NCBI RefSeq assembly: GCF_008271365.1
Contig: NZ_CP043430.1
Location: 992,001-1,056,000 of the forward strand
Source: Microbacterium sp. 1S1
GTDB taxonomy: Bacteria; Actinomycetota; Actinomycetes; Actinomycetales; Microbacteriaceae
DNA: 64,000 bases
Direction: 5' to 3'
Shown here: positions 53,543-61,875 of the stretch, piece by piece
Layout of the letters: each line of letters opens with the position of its first letter
How positions within the stretch are numbered: the stretch's first letter is position 1
Translations under genes and position numbers: made by a program
The notes under the pieces: generated by a model
What the model was told of the DNA's origin: nothing
Databases searched by the model: none
What the model saw: only the letters and a program-made list of their open reading frames with translations

Positions 53543-54465
53543 GCGCCGTGGTCGTGCGGTCGGCGCGCGCGGAGGACCAGTCCGCCCTCGTGGCGCTCTG
53601 GGCGGCTGCGTTCACCCCAGCCCTCGCCCCGGACCAGTGGCTCGTGGACGCCGAGCGGCTGAGCCACACGCTCGTCGCGGAAGACGACGAGGGCGTGTGC
53701 GGGTCGATCTACGGACTGCCGAAGCGCCTGCGGGAGACCGCTGGCGGCGTGGCACAGGTGCACGCGATCGGCAGCGTGGCGGTCGCCGAGCGAGCCCGCG
53801 GTCGCGGTCTCGCGCGTCGGCTCGTCGCCGCCAGTCTGGACGAGGGACGCGACGCCGACTGGGCGCTGCTGTTCACCGGGACCCCCGAGGTGTACCGGTC
53901 CAGCGGGTTCCTGACCTTCTCGATGCCGCGCACGATGGCCGGGCCGTGGACGGCGCCCGAGGCGGTCGCGGAATCCGACGCGATCGCACGGGAGTCCGTG
54001 GGGCTGGGTGTCCTCGGAACCGTGCGCGATGCCTACGAGCACTCCCGCGCGGGCGGCATCGTGCTCGCACCGGTGCGCAGCGACCGCGACTGGACGATGG
54101 CGGAGGTGCGGCTGCGCGGCGCGACGCTGTATCGGCAGGTCGACGACGGTGCGACGGTCGGCTATGCCGTGGCGGAGGTGCGGGACGGTGTCGGGCTGCT
54201 GCACGATAGCGCGGTCGGTCCCACGGCAGGGGATCCTGCCGCGGTGCGTGGAGCCGTGCTCGACGCGGTGGCCGCAGACTGGGCCGCAGCGGGCGTCCGT
54301 GTCTGTGAGCTGGCCATCCCCGCGCTCGCCGCGGAAGAGGCCGCCGTCCGGGCGTTCGCTCCGGCGGCCGTGCGCCAGGACGACCGCACCGGGATGATCC
54401 GCCCGCTGCGCCGCGAGGCCCGGGTGGACGGCATCCGCCACTTCACGGCGGGCGACTACTTCTGA
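53539..54465 (+). CDS. GNAT family N-acetyltransferase
   Basis: The 308-residue protein has the acetyl-CoA-binding motif VHAIGSVAVAERARGRGLARRLV (R/Q-x-x-G-x-G/A) around residues 72-92 and TGTPEVYRSSGF; the C-terminal half is degenerate and may be a second GNAT-like lobe. It overlaps the preceding stop by four bases (ATGA) and so belongs to the catabolic operon. Its substrate is unknown. Confidence 0.8.
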   Translation: MSAVVVRSARAEDQSALVALWAAAFTPALAPDQWLVDAERLSHTLVAEDDEGVCGSIYGLPKRLRETAGGVAQVHAIGSVAVAERARGRGLARRLVAASLDEGRDADWALLFTGTPEVYRSSGFLTFSMPRTMAGPWTAPEAVAESDAIARESVGLGVLGTVRDAYEHSRAGGIVLAPVRSDRDWTMAEVRLRGATLYRQVDDGATVGYAVAEVRDGVGLLHDSAVGPTAGDPAAVRGAVLDAVAADWAAAGVRVCELAIPALAAEEAAVRAFAPAAVRQDDRTGMIRPLRREARVDGIRHFTAGDYF

Positions 54466-54570
54466 GCATCCGCTCGGAGAGCGCGGGGGATCGGGGACTG
54501 ATCGGTGACCGCGATCCGGCAGACGGCCGGACGCCTGACCGCGGCGAGGACGCCGCAAAGGAGGATGAGC

Positions 54571-56724
54571 ATGACCCAGCTGGACACCACCACCGAGACC
54601 GCGGCGCTGCGCAGTCGACGGATGCTGCTCGCCGGATTCGGCGCCGCCGCCCTGGGCGGGGTCGCGGCGATCGGCGCCCCCGCCGCCGTCCAGGCCGCAG
54701 GACCCGCCGTACCGCAGGAGGCGTCGGGCTCGAAGAACGTCGCGCACGGCGGCGTCGCCACCGCCCTCGCGACGCGCAAGGGAAAGGACGGCGACCTCGT
54801 GCGCACGAGCGGCTACGCCGTCCCCGGAGACGGCGGCGACGGGCTCTACCGGTTCGTGAAGAAGGACGCCCCTGCGGCGAACGGCGGCACGGTGCTCGCC
54901 GGGCCCAAGGGCGGCGCCTGGGTGCTCGTGCACGACGGCACGGTCGACTTCCGGAAGTTCGGCATCATGGATGCCTCCGTCCCCGCCGACGACGCGCTCG
55001 ACGCGATGGTGGGAGACGGCCGCGTGCGGCGCGTGGAGGCGCACACCGACCTGAACTTCGTCCGCCGGCACAAGTTCTCCCGGTCGAACATCGCCTTCGA
55101 CTTCGGGCACCACCTCATGACGACGGAGGGCATCGAGAACGCCGGCAAGGACGATCCCTTCGCCGCCGTCATGTTCTTCCGCGGCGAGGTGACCGACGCG
55201 GTCCAGGAGGCGAAGCTCGGTGAGGACGTGCCGGACCTCGCCGACATCTTCCCCGTCGCCGACTCGTCGTTCTTCGCGGTCGGGGAGTGGTACGCCGCCG
55301 AGGTCAACGCCCTGTCGGGCCGCTGGGAGCGCGAGCTGCAGCGGCTGGTGCAGGTGACCCAGATCGTCGACGGCCGGCACATCCGCGTGAACTACAAGAA
55401 CGGCTGGCCGCTCGGCAAAGACCGCACGATGACGTGGCGGCACGTGAAGCCGGTGCAGGACGTGACGGTGTCGAACCTGAAGTTCCTCGGCAAGGGGACG
55501 GACGAGTACACGGGGTCGCACCCGCTGGCCTTCGAGTACGCGGTGCGCTGCGACGTGGACCACATCGACGGCACGGCGACGTTCTGGCCGCTGATCCAGC
55601 GCCGGTGGAACACGTACTTCACCACGGAGAGCTGCACGCTGAAGAACCCGACCTCCGTCACCTGGGGCGGGGCCGGCTACCTGACGCAGCAGATCTACTG
55701 CCTGTACGGGTACGTCGCCAACTGCCACACCGCCAACGCCCGGCACCTCAACGACTTCACCGCGAGCGCCTACTGCCTCGTGGAGAACTGCCACGGCGAC
55801 GGCGACGACCAGGGTCCCTTCGTCACGCACGGCCAGTACGAGCACGACCTCACCTACACGGGCAACTCCGGTCTCATGACGTTCGCGAACTCCGGGGCCG
55901 CGTGGGGGTCGGCGGCCAAGCGCATCACCGTCCGCAAGCACGTGTGCTCGTGGTTCGTCGCGCGTGTGCGCATCACCGACCTGACGCTCGAGGACGTGCA
56001 GGTGATCGGCAAGCCCTCGCTCTCGGGCTCGGGGATGCTGTGGATCAACGCGGACGGCGCCCAGCTGCGCGGCTGCACCGCGTCGGACACGCTCATCATC
56101 ACCCAGGCGTCCGACAACTCCGCCCGACCGACGGTGATCGCCGACTCCCACTTCACGTTCGTCGCTCCCGGTGAGCTCACGAACGCCACGGTGAAGACCC
56201 CGGTGACGTTCGTCGACACCGTGCTCGACCGGGTCGGCGGCATGAAGATCAACGGCCCGGGTGCGGTCACCTTCCGCGGCTCGACCCTCACCGCGGCAGA
56301 CGATGCGGCGCCCATCGCGTCGGCGACGGCGAAGCTGCGCGTCGAGGGCTCCACGCTCCGCAACGCCCGCATCGCGGCGGCGGGGAAGGACCGTCAGGTC
56401 GTCGAGATCGCGGGTTCCGAGGTGTCGGCGAAGGGCGGGACGACGGTGTCGCGGTCGGGTCCGGGCGAGCTGCACCTGACGCTCTCCGACAGCACCTTCC
56501 GGGCCGAGGGGTCGACCACGCACGTCGCGGTGACGAGCGGCGGCACCCATTACCGCGCGGTCGGCAACCGGTTCGAGGGCGGTGCCCTGGAGCTCCGCGA
56601 CGACGCGTTCGGGAGCGGGTCGACGCTGCTGCACACCGGCAACGTGGAGGCCGGCGTCACCCGCACGGCGTTCCCCGCCGAGGGCGACCGCGTCGTCGAC
56701 ACGGCCAACCTCGTCGTCGGCTGA
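54571..56724 (+). CDS. Tat-exported beta-helix protein 1
   Basis: Of two in-frame ATGs, the one at 54571 is six bases past AAAGGAGG and is preferred, giving 717 residues. The N-terminus has a twin-arginine signal (RSRRMLLAGFGAAALGG) with a cleavage region VQAAGPA. The rest is rich in short beta-strand repeats with Asn/Cys/Gly turns of a right-handed parallel beta-helix, as in pectate lyases and phage tailspikes. A highly conserved stretch includes RRWNTYFTTESC, GGAGYLTQQIY, NARHLND, ENCHGDGDDQG and THGQYEHDLT. It shares these with the protein at 61876. It is a probable secreted polysaccharide-active enzyme; activity is not proven. Confidence 0.75.
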   Translation: MTQLDTTTETAALRSRRMLLAGFGAAALGGVAAIGAPAAVQAAGPAVPQEASGSKNVAHGGVATALATRKGKDGDLVRTSGYAVPGDGGDGLYRFVKKDAPAANGGTVLAGPKGGAWVLVHDGTVDFRKFGIMDASVPADDALDAMVGDGRVRRVEAHTDLNFVRRHKFSRSNIAFDFGHHLMTTEGIENAGKDDPFAAVMFFRGEVTDAVQEAKLGEDVPDLADIFPVADSSFFAVGEWYAAEVNALSGRWERELQRLVQVTQIVDGRHIRVNYKNGWPLGKDRTMTWRHVKPVQDVTVSNLKFLGKGTDEYTGSHPLAFEYAVRCDVDHIDGTATFWPLIQRRWNTYFTTESCTLKNPTSVTWGGAGYLTQQIYCLYGYVANCHTANARHLNDFTASAYCLVENCHGDGDDQGPFVTHGQYEHDLTYTGNSGLMTFANSGAAWGSAAKRITVRKHVCSWFVARVRITDLTLEDVQVIGKPSLSGSGMLWINADGAQLRGCTASDTLIITQASDNSARPTVIADSHFTFVAPGELTNATVKTPVTFVDTVLDRVGGMKINGPGAVTFRGSTLTAADDAAPIASATAKLRVEGSTLRNARIAAAGKDRQVVEIAGSEVSAKGGTTVSRSGPGELHLTLSDSTFRAEGSTTHVAVTSGGTHYRAVGNRFEGGALELRDDAFGSGSTLLHTGNVEAGVTRTAFPAEGDRVVDTANLVVG

Positions 56725-56730
56725 TCCCGC

Positions 56731-56818
56731 CGGGCACAACTCCGGAGAGGCGGCGCGACCCGCCGCCTCTCCGGCCCCGCACCCGGCGTGTCGCCGAAAA
56801 TCTCCTGAGTTGTGCCCC
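56731..56818. repeat. 88-bp intergenic inverted-repeat element, copy 1
   Basis: Arms GGGCACAACTCCGGAGA and TCTCCTGAGTTGTGCCC (one mismatch) bound an interior with its own hairpin (GAGGCGGCG/CGCCGCCTC). A second copy of the same length is at 58703-58790; they share about 80% of bases. Both begin seven bases after a plus-strand stop and lie between convergent genes, so bidirectional termination is likely. Even the preceding CGGCTGATCCCGC or equivalent is shared. Confidence 0.75.
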
Positions 56819-56851
56819 GGCGAGTGCCGGTGCCGTCGCCGCGGCATCCCC

Positions 56852-57118
56852 CTACGGGGTCCGGCGAGACGTCAGACGACGGTGGATCCGACGACGGATG
56901 CGGTGCAGCAGCGGCATCTCGAGGTAGATCACGAGCGGGACGGCGATGGTGACGAGCACCAGCGTGCGCATCACGATCGGGAGTCCGGAGAGCGGCGCGG
57001 CGAGGAGCAGATTCAAGACGGTGAGGGTCGGGAAGACGGCGACCCAGATCATCAGCGCGAGCTGGTGCTGCGTGGGCGGGGGAACGGGGGTCGCCGTCGG
57101 GGCGGGTGCTGCGGACAT
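56852..57118 (-). CDS. Small two-span membrane protein
   Basis: An 88-residue protein: Ala/Pro/Thr-rich N-terminus, two membrane spans (LALMIWVAVFPTLTVLNLLLA and MRTLVLVTIAVPLVIYLEMPLL) and a basic tail (RIRRRIHRRLTSRR). I know of no function; small proteins of this shape are frequent near oxidoreductases in actinobacteria. It lies 24 bases after the flavoprotein gene and is probably co-transcribed. Confidence 0.7.
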   Translation of the reverse strand: MSAAPAPTATPVPPPTQHQLALMIWVAVFPTLTVLNLLLAAPLSGLPIVMRTLVLVTIAVPLVIYLEMPLLHRIRRRIHRRLTSRRTP

Positions 57119-57142
57119 TGCTGTGTTCCTTCTTTTCGGGGG

Positions 57143-58058
57143 TCAGGCGCCGCGGTGGGTCGCGAGCTGGGCGGCGAGGTCGTCGTCGGTGAGGTCGGCG
57201 TTGAGGGCGATCGCGGCGGCGGAGCCCCTGTCCGGCCGCGGTGATGAGCTGCGCACGCGGATCGGCGACGTTCCCGGCGACGGACACCCCTGGCACGCTC
57301 GTGCGTCCGCCGGCATCGTGCCGGACCCACCCGTTTTCATCGGTCTCGCAGCCGAGGGCGCGGAGGAGGGCGTCGTGGGGGCGCATCTCGGGGCGGACGA
57401 ACACGGCGGAGCGCTCGACGCGGGTGCCGTCGCTCAGCTCCACGCTCTGGAGGCCGTCGGCGTCGATGATGAGGCGGGAGACCTCCCCCGGATGCACGCG
57501 GATGCCGCGCGCGTCGAGACGCTCCTGCTCGTCGTCCGTGAGGGGGCGGGTGTGGGGGAAGTAGACGACATCGGCGGACCACTGGGCGATGAGGAGCGTG
57601 TGGGCGACCGATGCCGCCGTGCCCCCGATCACCCCGAGGGCGCGATCACGCACCTCGTAGCCGTGGCAGTACGGGCAGTGCAGCACGTCTCGCCCCCAGC
57701 GCTCGCGCAGACGAGGGATGTCGGGGATCTCGTCGCGGAGCCCCGTGCTGATCAGGACGCGCCGGGCCTCCAGCCGGCGGCCGTCGTCGAGGGTGGCCGT
57801 GAAGCCCGGCGACAGCTCCGCGACGCGTCCGTCGATGATCGTGCCTCCGTAGCCCGCGACCTCGTCCCGTCCGCTCGCGAGCAGCGCGGCGGGTGCGGCG
57901 CCGTCACGGGAGAGGAAGCCGTGCAGGTGCGCCGCGGGGGCGTTGCGGGGCTCCCCGGCATCGACGATCGCGACCGTGCGTCGAGCACGGAGCAGGACCA
58001 GGGCGGCGCTGAGGCCGGCGGCACCGCCGCCGACGATGAGCACATCGAATCTCTTCAT
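57143..58058 (-). CDS. Thioredoxin reductase-like FAD oxidoreductase, frameshifted near the C-terminus
   Basis: From the ATG at 58058: FAD motif VGGGAAGLSAALVLLRARR, redox CxxC in HCPYCHGYE, a second nucleotide motif GVIGGTAASVAHTLL, and GNVADP. Near 57225-57228 (CCCC on the plus strand) the frame slips. Removing one base joins ITAAGQG to SAAAIALNADLTDDDLAAQL and a stop at 57143, giving 304 residues. It reduces a small protein or other disulfide with NADPH. It is divergent from an XRE-cupin regulator, its likely controller, across a palindrome at 58085-58110. Confidence 0.78.
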
Positions 58059-58084
58059 GCCACGAGAGTCGTCCCGGAGGTGCC

Positions 58085-58110
58085 GGAGCGGCAAACTTCG
58101 TTGCCGCTCC
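58085..58110. promoter_or_regulatory. Perfect 10-bp inverted repeat in a divergent promoter
   Basis: GGAGCGGCAA-N6-TTGCCGCTCC is centred between the flavoprotein and XRE-cupin genes, 27 and 26 bases from their starts. It is a strong candidate binding site for the XRE-cupin protein. Confidence 0.6.
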
Positions 58111-58135
58111 TGGGAAACACGGCCAGACTGAGGAC

Positions 58136-58696
58136 GTGCACGGTGACGAGATCGACGCGACGCTCGACGGCGTGGGTACGCGGTTGCGGTGGCTGCGGAA
58201 GCAGCGGGGGATGACGCTGACCGACCTGGCCGACGCGACGGGGATCTCAACGAGCACGCTCTCACGGTTGGAGACGGGGCAACGCCGACCGAGCCTGGAG
58301 CTGCTGCTTCCCCTGGCCCGCGCCCACCGGGTGCCGTTGGACGACCTCGTCGGGGCGCCCGATGTCGGTGATCCGCGCGTGCGGTTGAAGCCGCGCCGCC
58401 GCCACGGCCGGATCGTCGTGCCGCTGACCCCGCACGCCGGACCGGTCCAGGCCTGGAAGATCCTCATCCCGGGGAGCCAGGTGACTCCGCGGCCTCGGGC
58501 GCACGAGGGCCGCGAATGGCTCTACGTGCTCAGCGGCACCATGCGGTTGATCCTCGGCACGCGCGACCTGCGCATGGCGGCCGGGGAGGTCGCCGAGTTC
58601 GATACGCACGTGCCGCACTGGTTCGGGAGCGCGGACGGGAAGCCCGCCGAGGTGCTCAGCCTGTTCGGCCGCCAGGGGGAACGCGTGCACGGCTGA
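58136..58696 (+). CDS. XRE family regulator with cupin domain
   Basis: The 186-residue protein has an N-terminal HTH (LRWLRKQRGMTLTDLADATGISTSTLSRLETGQRRPSLELLLPLA) and a C-terminal cupin sensor (HEGREWLYVLSGTMRLILG...AGEVAEFDTHVPHWF) with metal-type His and Glu residues. It starts at a GTG. The family binds small ligands and commonly represses a neighbouring divergent gene, here the FAD oxidoreductase. Confidence 0.85.
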   Translation: MHGDEIDATLDGVGTRLRWLRKQRGMTLTDLADATGISTSTLSRLETGQRRPSLELLLPLARAHRVPLDDLVGAPDVGDPRVRLKPRRRHGRIVVPLTPHAGPVQAWKILIPGSQVTPRPRAHEGREWLYVLSGTMRLILGTRDLRMAAGEVAEFDTHVPHWFGSADGKPAEVLSLFGRQGERVHG

Positions 58697-58702
58697 TCCC
58701 GC

Positions 58703-58790
58703 CGGGCACAACTCCGGAGATTCGGCGCGACTCGCCGTCGTCTCGCCCCCGCCTCCGGCGTGTCGCCAAGGATCTCCTGAGTTGTGCCCG
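58703..58790. repeat. 88-bp intergenic inverted-repeat element, copy 2
   Basis: It has arms GGGCACAACTCCGGAGA (58704-58720) and TCTCCTGAGTTGTGCCC (58773-58789) and shares the CTCCGGCGTGTCGCC-type right half with copy 1. It lies between the convergent XRE-cupin and SDR genes. Confidence 0.75.
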
Positions 58791-58844
58791 GGCGGGCCGG
58801 AGGCTGTTCGTGAGGTCGAGACCTCATCGCCTGGAACTCTGAAG

Positions 58845-59699
58845 TCAGGCCCCGGACACGCCGACGAGCTCGGCGCTGCGCCGCCAGAGGGCCTCGGCGA
58901 GAGCGGGGTCGCTCGCCTGCGGGTTCACGCGGGTGGTGAGGACCCGCTCGTCGTAGTAGCCGCCGGAGATCCAGGTCTCGCCGGGAGTGCCGTCGAGGAA
59001 CCAGCGCAGGGTTTCGCCGCCGCGGTCGCTGCCGATGAGCACGAGACGACGCAGCGGGGTGCGGTAGACGAGGCGCATGATGCTCGACGACTCCGCGGCG
59101 AAGTTCGTCGCCACCGTGCCGGGGTGGAAGGCCACGGCGCTGAGCCCCTGCGCGTGGAACTTCTCGTGCAGGCTCTTCGCCATCAGGACGTTCGCGAGCT
59201 TGGCGTCGCCATAGGCCTTGTTCGGCGAGTACCGGCGGGTGTTGTCGAGGTCGTCGACGTCGAGATGCCCGAACAGGCGATGGGCGACGCTGGAGGTGTT
59301 CACGACCGCGCCGCGGGCGGCGAGCAGCTGCGGGAGCAGGAGGTTCGTCAGCAGGAACGGGGCGAGGTGGTTCACCTGCATGGTCTTCTCGTGCCCGTCG
59401 ACCGTGGGGGTGCGGTCGCCGAAGATCCCGCCGGCGTTGTTGGCCAGCACGTCGATGCCCGCCGCGCCCACGGCGTCCGTGAGCTGTGCGGCGAGCGCAC
59501 GCACGTCGTCGAGGCGCGCGAAGTCGGCGGTGAACCACTCCGCGCCGGTCTCCTCCGCGACGGCCCGCATCTTGTCGGGCGAACGGCCCACGAGGAGCAG
59601 CCGGTGCGGGGAGCCGGCGAGCTGGCGGGCGGCGGCGGCGCCGATCCCGTCCGACGCTCCGGTGAGGACGATGGTGCGCGCGGTCACGGCGGCGGTCAC
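58845..59699 (-). CDS. SDR family oxidoreductase
   Basis: The 284-residue protein of the retinol-dehydrogenase-like SDR type has TGASDGIG, NNAGG, NTSSVAH and a catalytic YSPNKAYGDAKLAN (Tyr/Lys). Its GTG start overlaps the GntR stop by four bases, so it is co-expressed with that regulator. Substrate is unknown; the neighbourhood suggests a sugar-acid or aromatic substrate. Confidence 0.85.
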   Translation of the reverse strand: MTAAVTARTIVLTGASDGIGAAAARQLAGSPHRLLLVGRSPDKMRAVAEETGAEWFTADFARLDDVRALAAQLTDAVGAAGIDVLANNAGGIFGDRTPTVDGHEKTMQVNHLAPFLLTNLLLPQLLAARGAVVNTSSVAHRLFGHLDVDDLDNTRRYSPNKAYGDAKLANVLMAKSLHEKFHAQGLSAVAFHPGTVATNFAAESSSIMRLVYRTPLRRLVLIGSDRGGETLRWFLDGTPGETWISGGYYDERVLTTRVNPQASDPALAEALWRRSAELVGVSGA

Positions 59700-60346
59700 T
59701 CGGCCGACGGCGTGATGCGGCGGACGGCCCTGGTCACGTGCTCGGCGATCACCGCGCGCGCCTGCTCCGGATCGCCGGTCGCGATGGCGTCGACGATCTG
59801 CTGGTGGCTGCGCACGTGCTCCTCCTGCTCGGCGGGGTCGAGGGCGGAGTTGGCGGCCTGGATGAACCCGGCGATCCGGCCGCGGAGCTGGGCGCTGAGC
59901 TCGTCGAGGAACCGGTGCTCGGCGAGGTCGGCGAGCGTCTCGTGGAAGAGGCGGTCCTGGCGCAGGACCTCGGCCACGTCGCCCGGTGCCGCCGCCGCCA
60001 TCGCCTGGATGATGGCGTCCAACCGGGCCGCCGACTCCTCGTTCCAGCGTTCCTGCACTCGGATCGCCATGAACTGCTCGAGCACGATCCGCAGGCTCGA
60101 GATCTCTTCCAGATCCTGGGCGCTGAGCTGGGCGACGCGGGCGCCGCGGCGGGGCTCGCGGGTGATGAGGCGCTCCTCGGCGAGCCGGGTCAGGGCTTCG
60201 CGGACGGGGATGTGGCTGACGCCGAGGCGGTCGGCGAGCTTGCGTTCCACGAGGCGCTCGCCGGGGGCGAGTTCCCCGGAGTGGATCGCAGCGCGCAGCT
60301 CATCGGTCACCTGCTCCGCGATGTTCTGATCGGTCACGCTGCGCAT
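59696..60346 (-). CDS. GntR family regulator (FadR/FCD subfamily)
   Basis: The 216-residue protein has a winged HTH (LAPGERLVERKLADRLGVSHIPVREALTRLAEERLI) and a helical FCD ligand domain (HETLADLAEHRFLDELSAQL, EEHVRSHQQIVDAIATGD) with the metal-binding Asp/His pattern. Start at 60346 after AAAGG. It is divergent from the MFS transporter, with two matching palindromes between; FCD regulators of this kind sense sugar acids or carboxylates. Confidence 0.88.
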   Translation of the reverse strand: MRSVTDQNIAEQVTDELRAAIHSGELAPGERLVERKLADRLGVSHIPVREALTRLAEERLITREPRRGARVAQLSAQDLEEISSLRIVLEQFMAIRVQERWNEESAARLDAIIQAMAAAAPGDVAEVLRQDRLFHETLADLAEHRFLDELSAQLRGRIAGFIQAANSALDPAEQEEHVRSHQQIVDAIATGDPEQARAVIAEHVTRAVRRITPSAE

Positions 60347-60402
60347 CCGGGGGCCTTTCTCGAGCCGTACCGCCCGGTCGGGCGGAGGGGATCGTCCGCT
60401 CG

Positions 60403-60462
60403 ATGCTATGGCATGGTCGCGGATGCTGGACACAGCGATGCGTTTGCTAGATGCTATAGCAA
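60403..60462. promoter_or_regulatory. Twin GntR-type operator sites
   Basis: ATGCTATGGCAT (60403-60414) and ATGCTATAGCAA (60451-60462) are two near-palindromic sites 48 bases apart in the divergent GntR/MFS promoter. TTGCTA just upstream of the second extends it to TTGCTA-N7-TAGCAA. Both sites match the size of FCD-GntR operators. Confidence 0.55.
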
Positions 60463-60493
60463 GAGGGGTCCATCGATGACGAAGGAGTTGTCC

Positions 60494-61861
60494 ATGTCGG
60501 GAAATGAGAAATCGGTCGACGAGCGCACCGCGGAGGACGCGGTGGGAGCCGCCGCCATGAGGAAGGCGATCTGGAGACTCGGTCCGTTCCTCGGACTGCT
60601 GTACCTCGTCGCCTACATCGACCGGAACAACGCGGGTTTCGCGAAGCTGGAGATGACGGCCGCGCTCAACATCACCGAGGCCGCGTTCGGCTTCGCTGCG
60701 GGCATCTTCTTCATCGGTTACCTGCTGTTCGAGGTGCCGAGCAACCTGCTCCTGGAGAAGTTCGGCGCCCGCAAGTGGATCGCCCGCATCATGATCTCGT
60801 GGGGCATCGTCGCCGCGCTCACCGCTTTCGTGCAGGACGCGACGCAGTTCGCGATCGCGCGCTTCATCCTCGGTATCGCCGAGGCGGGCTTCTTCCCCGG
60901 AGTGCTGCTCTATCTCACGCTGTGGTTCCCCCGGCAGTACCGCACGCAGGTGCTCGCCGTCTTCGTGCTCTCGAACCCCATCGCCAACGCGGTCGCTGCG
61001 CCCCTGTCCGGCTGGATGCTGGAGCTGCACGGCCTGTGGGGCCTGGACGGCTGGCAGCTCGTCTTCCTGCTGCAGGGCATCCCCGCCGTGCTCCTGGCCT
61101 TCGTCGTCTTCTTCTGGCTTCCCGACCGACCGCAGGACGCGCGCTGGCTGAACCCCGCCGAGCAGCGCTGGATCACCGACACCCTCGCCGCCGAGACCCA
61201 GGCGACGGAGCAGCGGCACGGACGGCTGCGGTTGGGCGAGGTCTTCCGCAACGGCCGCCTCTGGACGCTGATCGTGCTGTTCTTCGGCGTCGTCTTCGGT
61301 GCCTACGGGCTGGGGATGTGGCTGCCGACGATCGTGAAGAGCATGGGTGACTTCTCCAACGCGACCACCGGATGGCTCGTGGCGCTGCCGAACCTGTGCG
61401 CGGCGCTCGTGATGCTGCCGTGGGAGCGCGCGGCCAGGAGACAGGGCAACATCCCGCTGCAGATCGGCATCACGCTCAGCATCACCGCCCTGTCGCTCAT
61501 CGCGGCGGTGGCGGCGCAGGGCACGCCGGTCCTCGCGCTCGCGGCGCTGTGCGTCGGGATGTCGGCGCTCTTCTCGACCACCCCGCTGTTCTGGAGCCTG
61601 CCCCCGATGGTGCTCACGGGGACCGCCGCAGCGGCCGGCCTCGCCTTCATCAATTCGGTCGGTAACCTCGCGGGCTTCGCGGGGCCCTATGCGATCGGCT
61701 GGATCAGCGAGACCACGGGGTCGGCGGTGTGGGGTCTGCTCCTCATCTCGGGGCTCACGCTGCTCGGGGCGACGATCGCGTTCGTGCTCAGCCGACGAGC
61801 CGACTTCACCGTCCCGGCCGTGCTGCGCGACGCGGTGGCGACGACGACGGCGCGGCGATAG
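60494..61861 (+). CDS. MFS transporter, anion:cation symporter type
   Basis: The start is the ATG at 60494, six bases after AAGGAG; an ATG at 60476 is also in frame. The 455-residue, 12-span transporter shows the ACS-family pattern (LLYLVAYIDRNNAGFAKLEM, then GYLLFEVPSNLLLEKFGARKWIARIM, and AGFFPGVLLYLTLWFP). Family members import organic anions such as tartrate, galactarate and phthalate. It lies 14 bases before the second beta-helix protein gene, suggesting that the exported enzyme and the importer work on the same material. Confidence 0.88.
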   Translation: MSGNEKSVDERTAEDAVGAAAMRKAIWRLGPFLGLLYLVAYIDRNNAGFAKLEMTAALNITEAAFGFAAGIFFIGYLLFEVPSNLLLEKFGARKWIARIMISWGIVAALTAFVQDATQFAIARFILGIAEAGFFPGVLLYLTLWFPRQYRTQVLAVFVLSNPIANAVAAPLSGWMLELHGLWGLDGWQLVFLLQGIPAVLLAFVVFFWLPDRPQDARWLNPAEQRWITDTLAAETQATEQRHGRLRLGEVFRNGRLWTLIVLFFGVVFGAYGLGMWLPTIVKSMGDFSNATTGWLVALPNLCAALVMLPWERAARRQGNIPLQIGITLSITALSLIAAVAAQGTPVLALAALCVGMSALFSTTPLFWSLPPMVLTGTAAAAGLAFINSVGNLAGFAGPYAIGWISETTGSAVWGLLLISGLTLLGATIAFVLSRRADFTVPAVLRDAVATTTARR

Positions 61862-61875
61862 TGGAGGGGGACATC

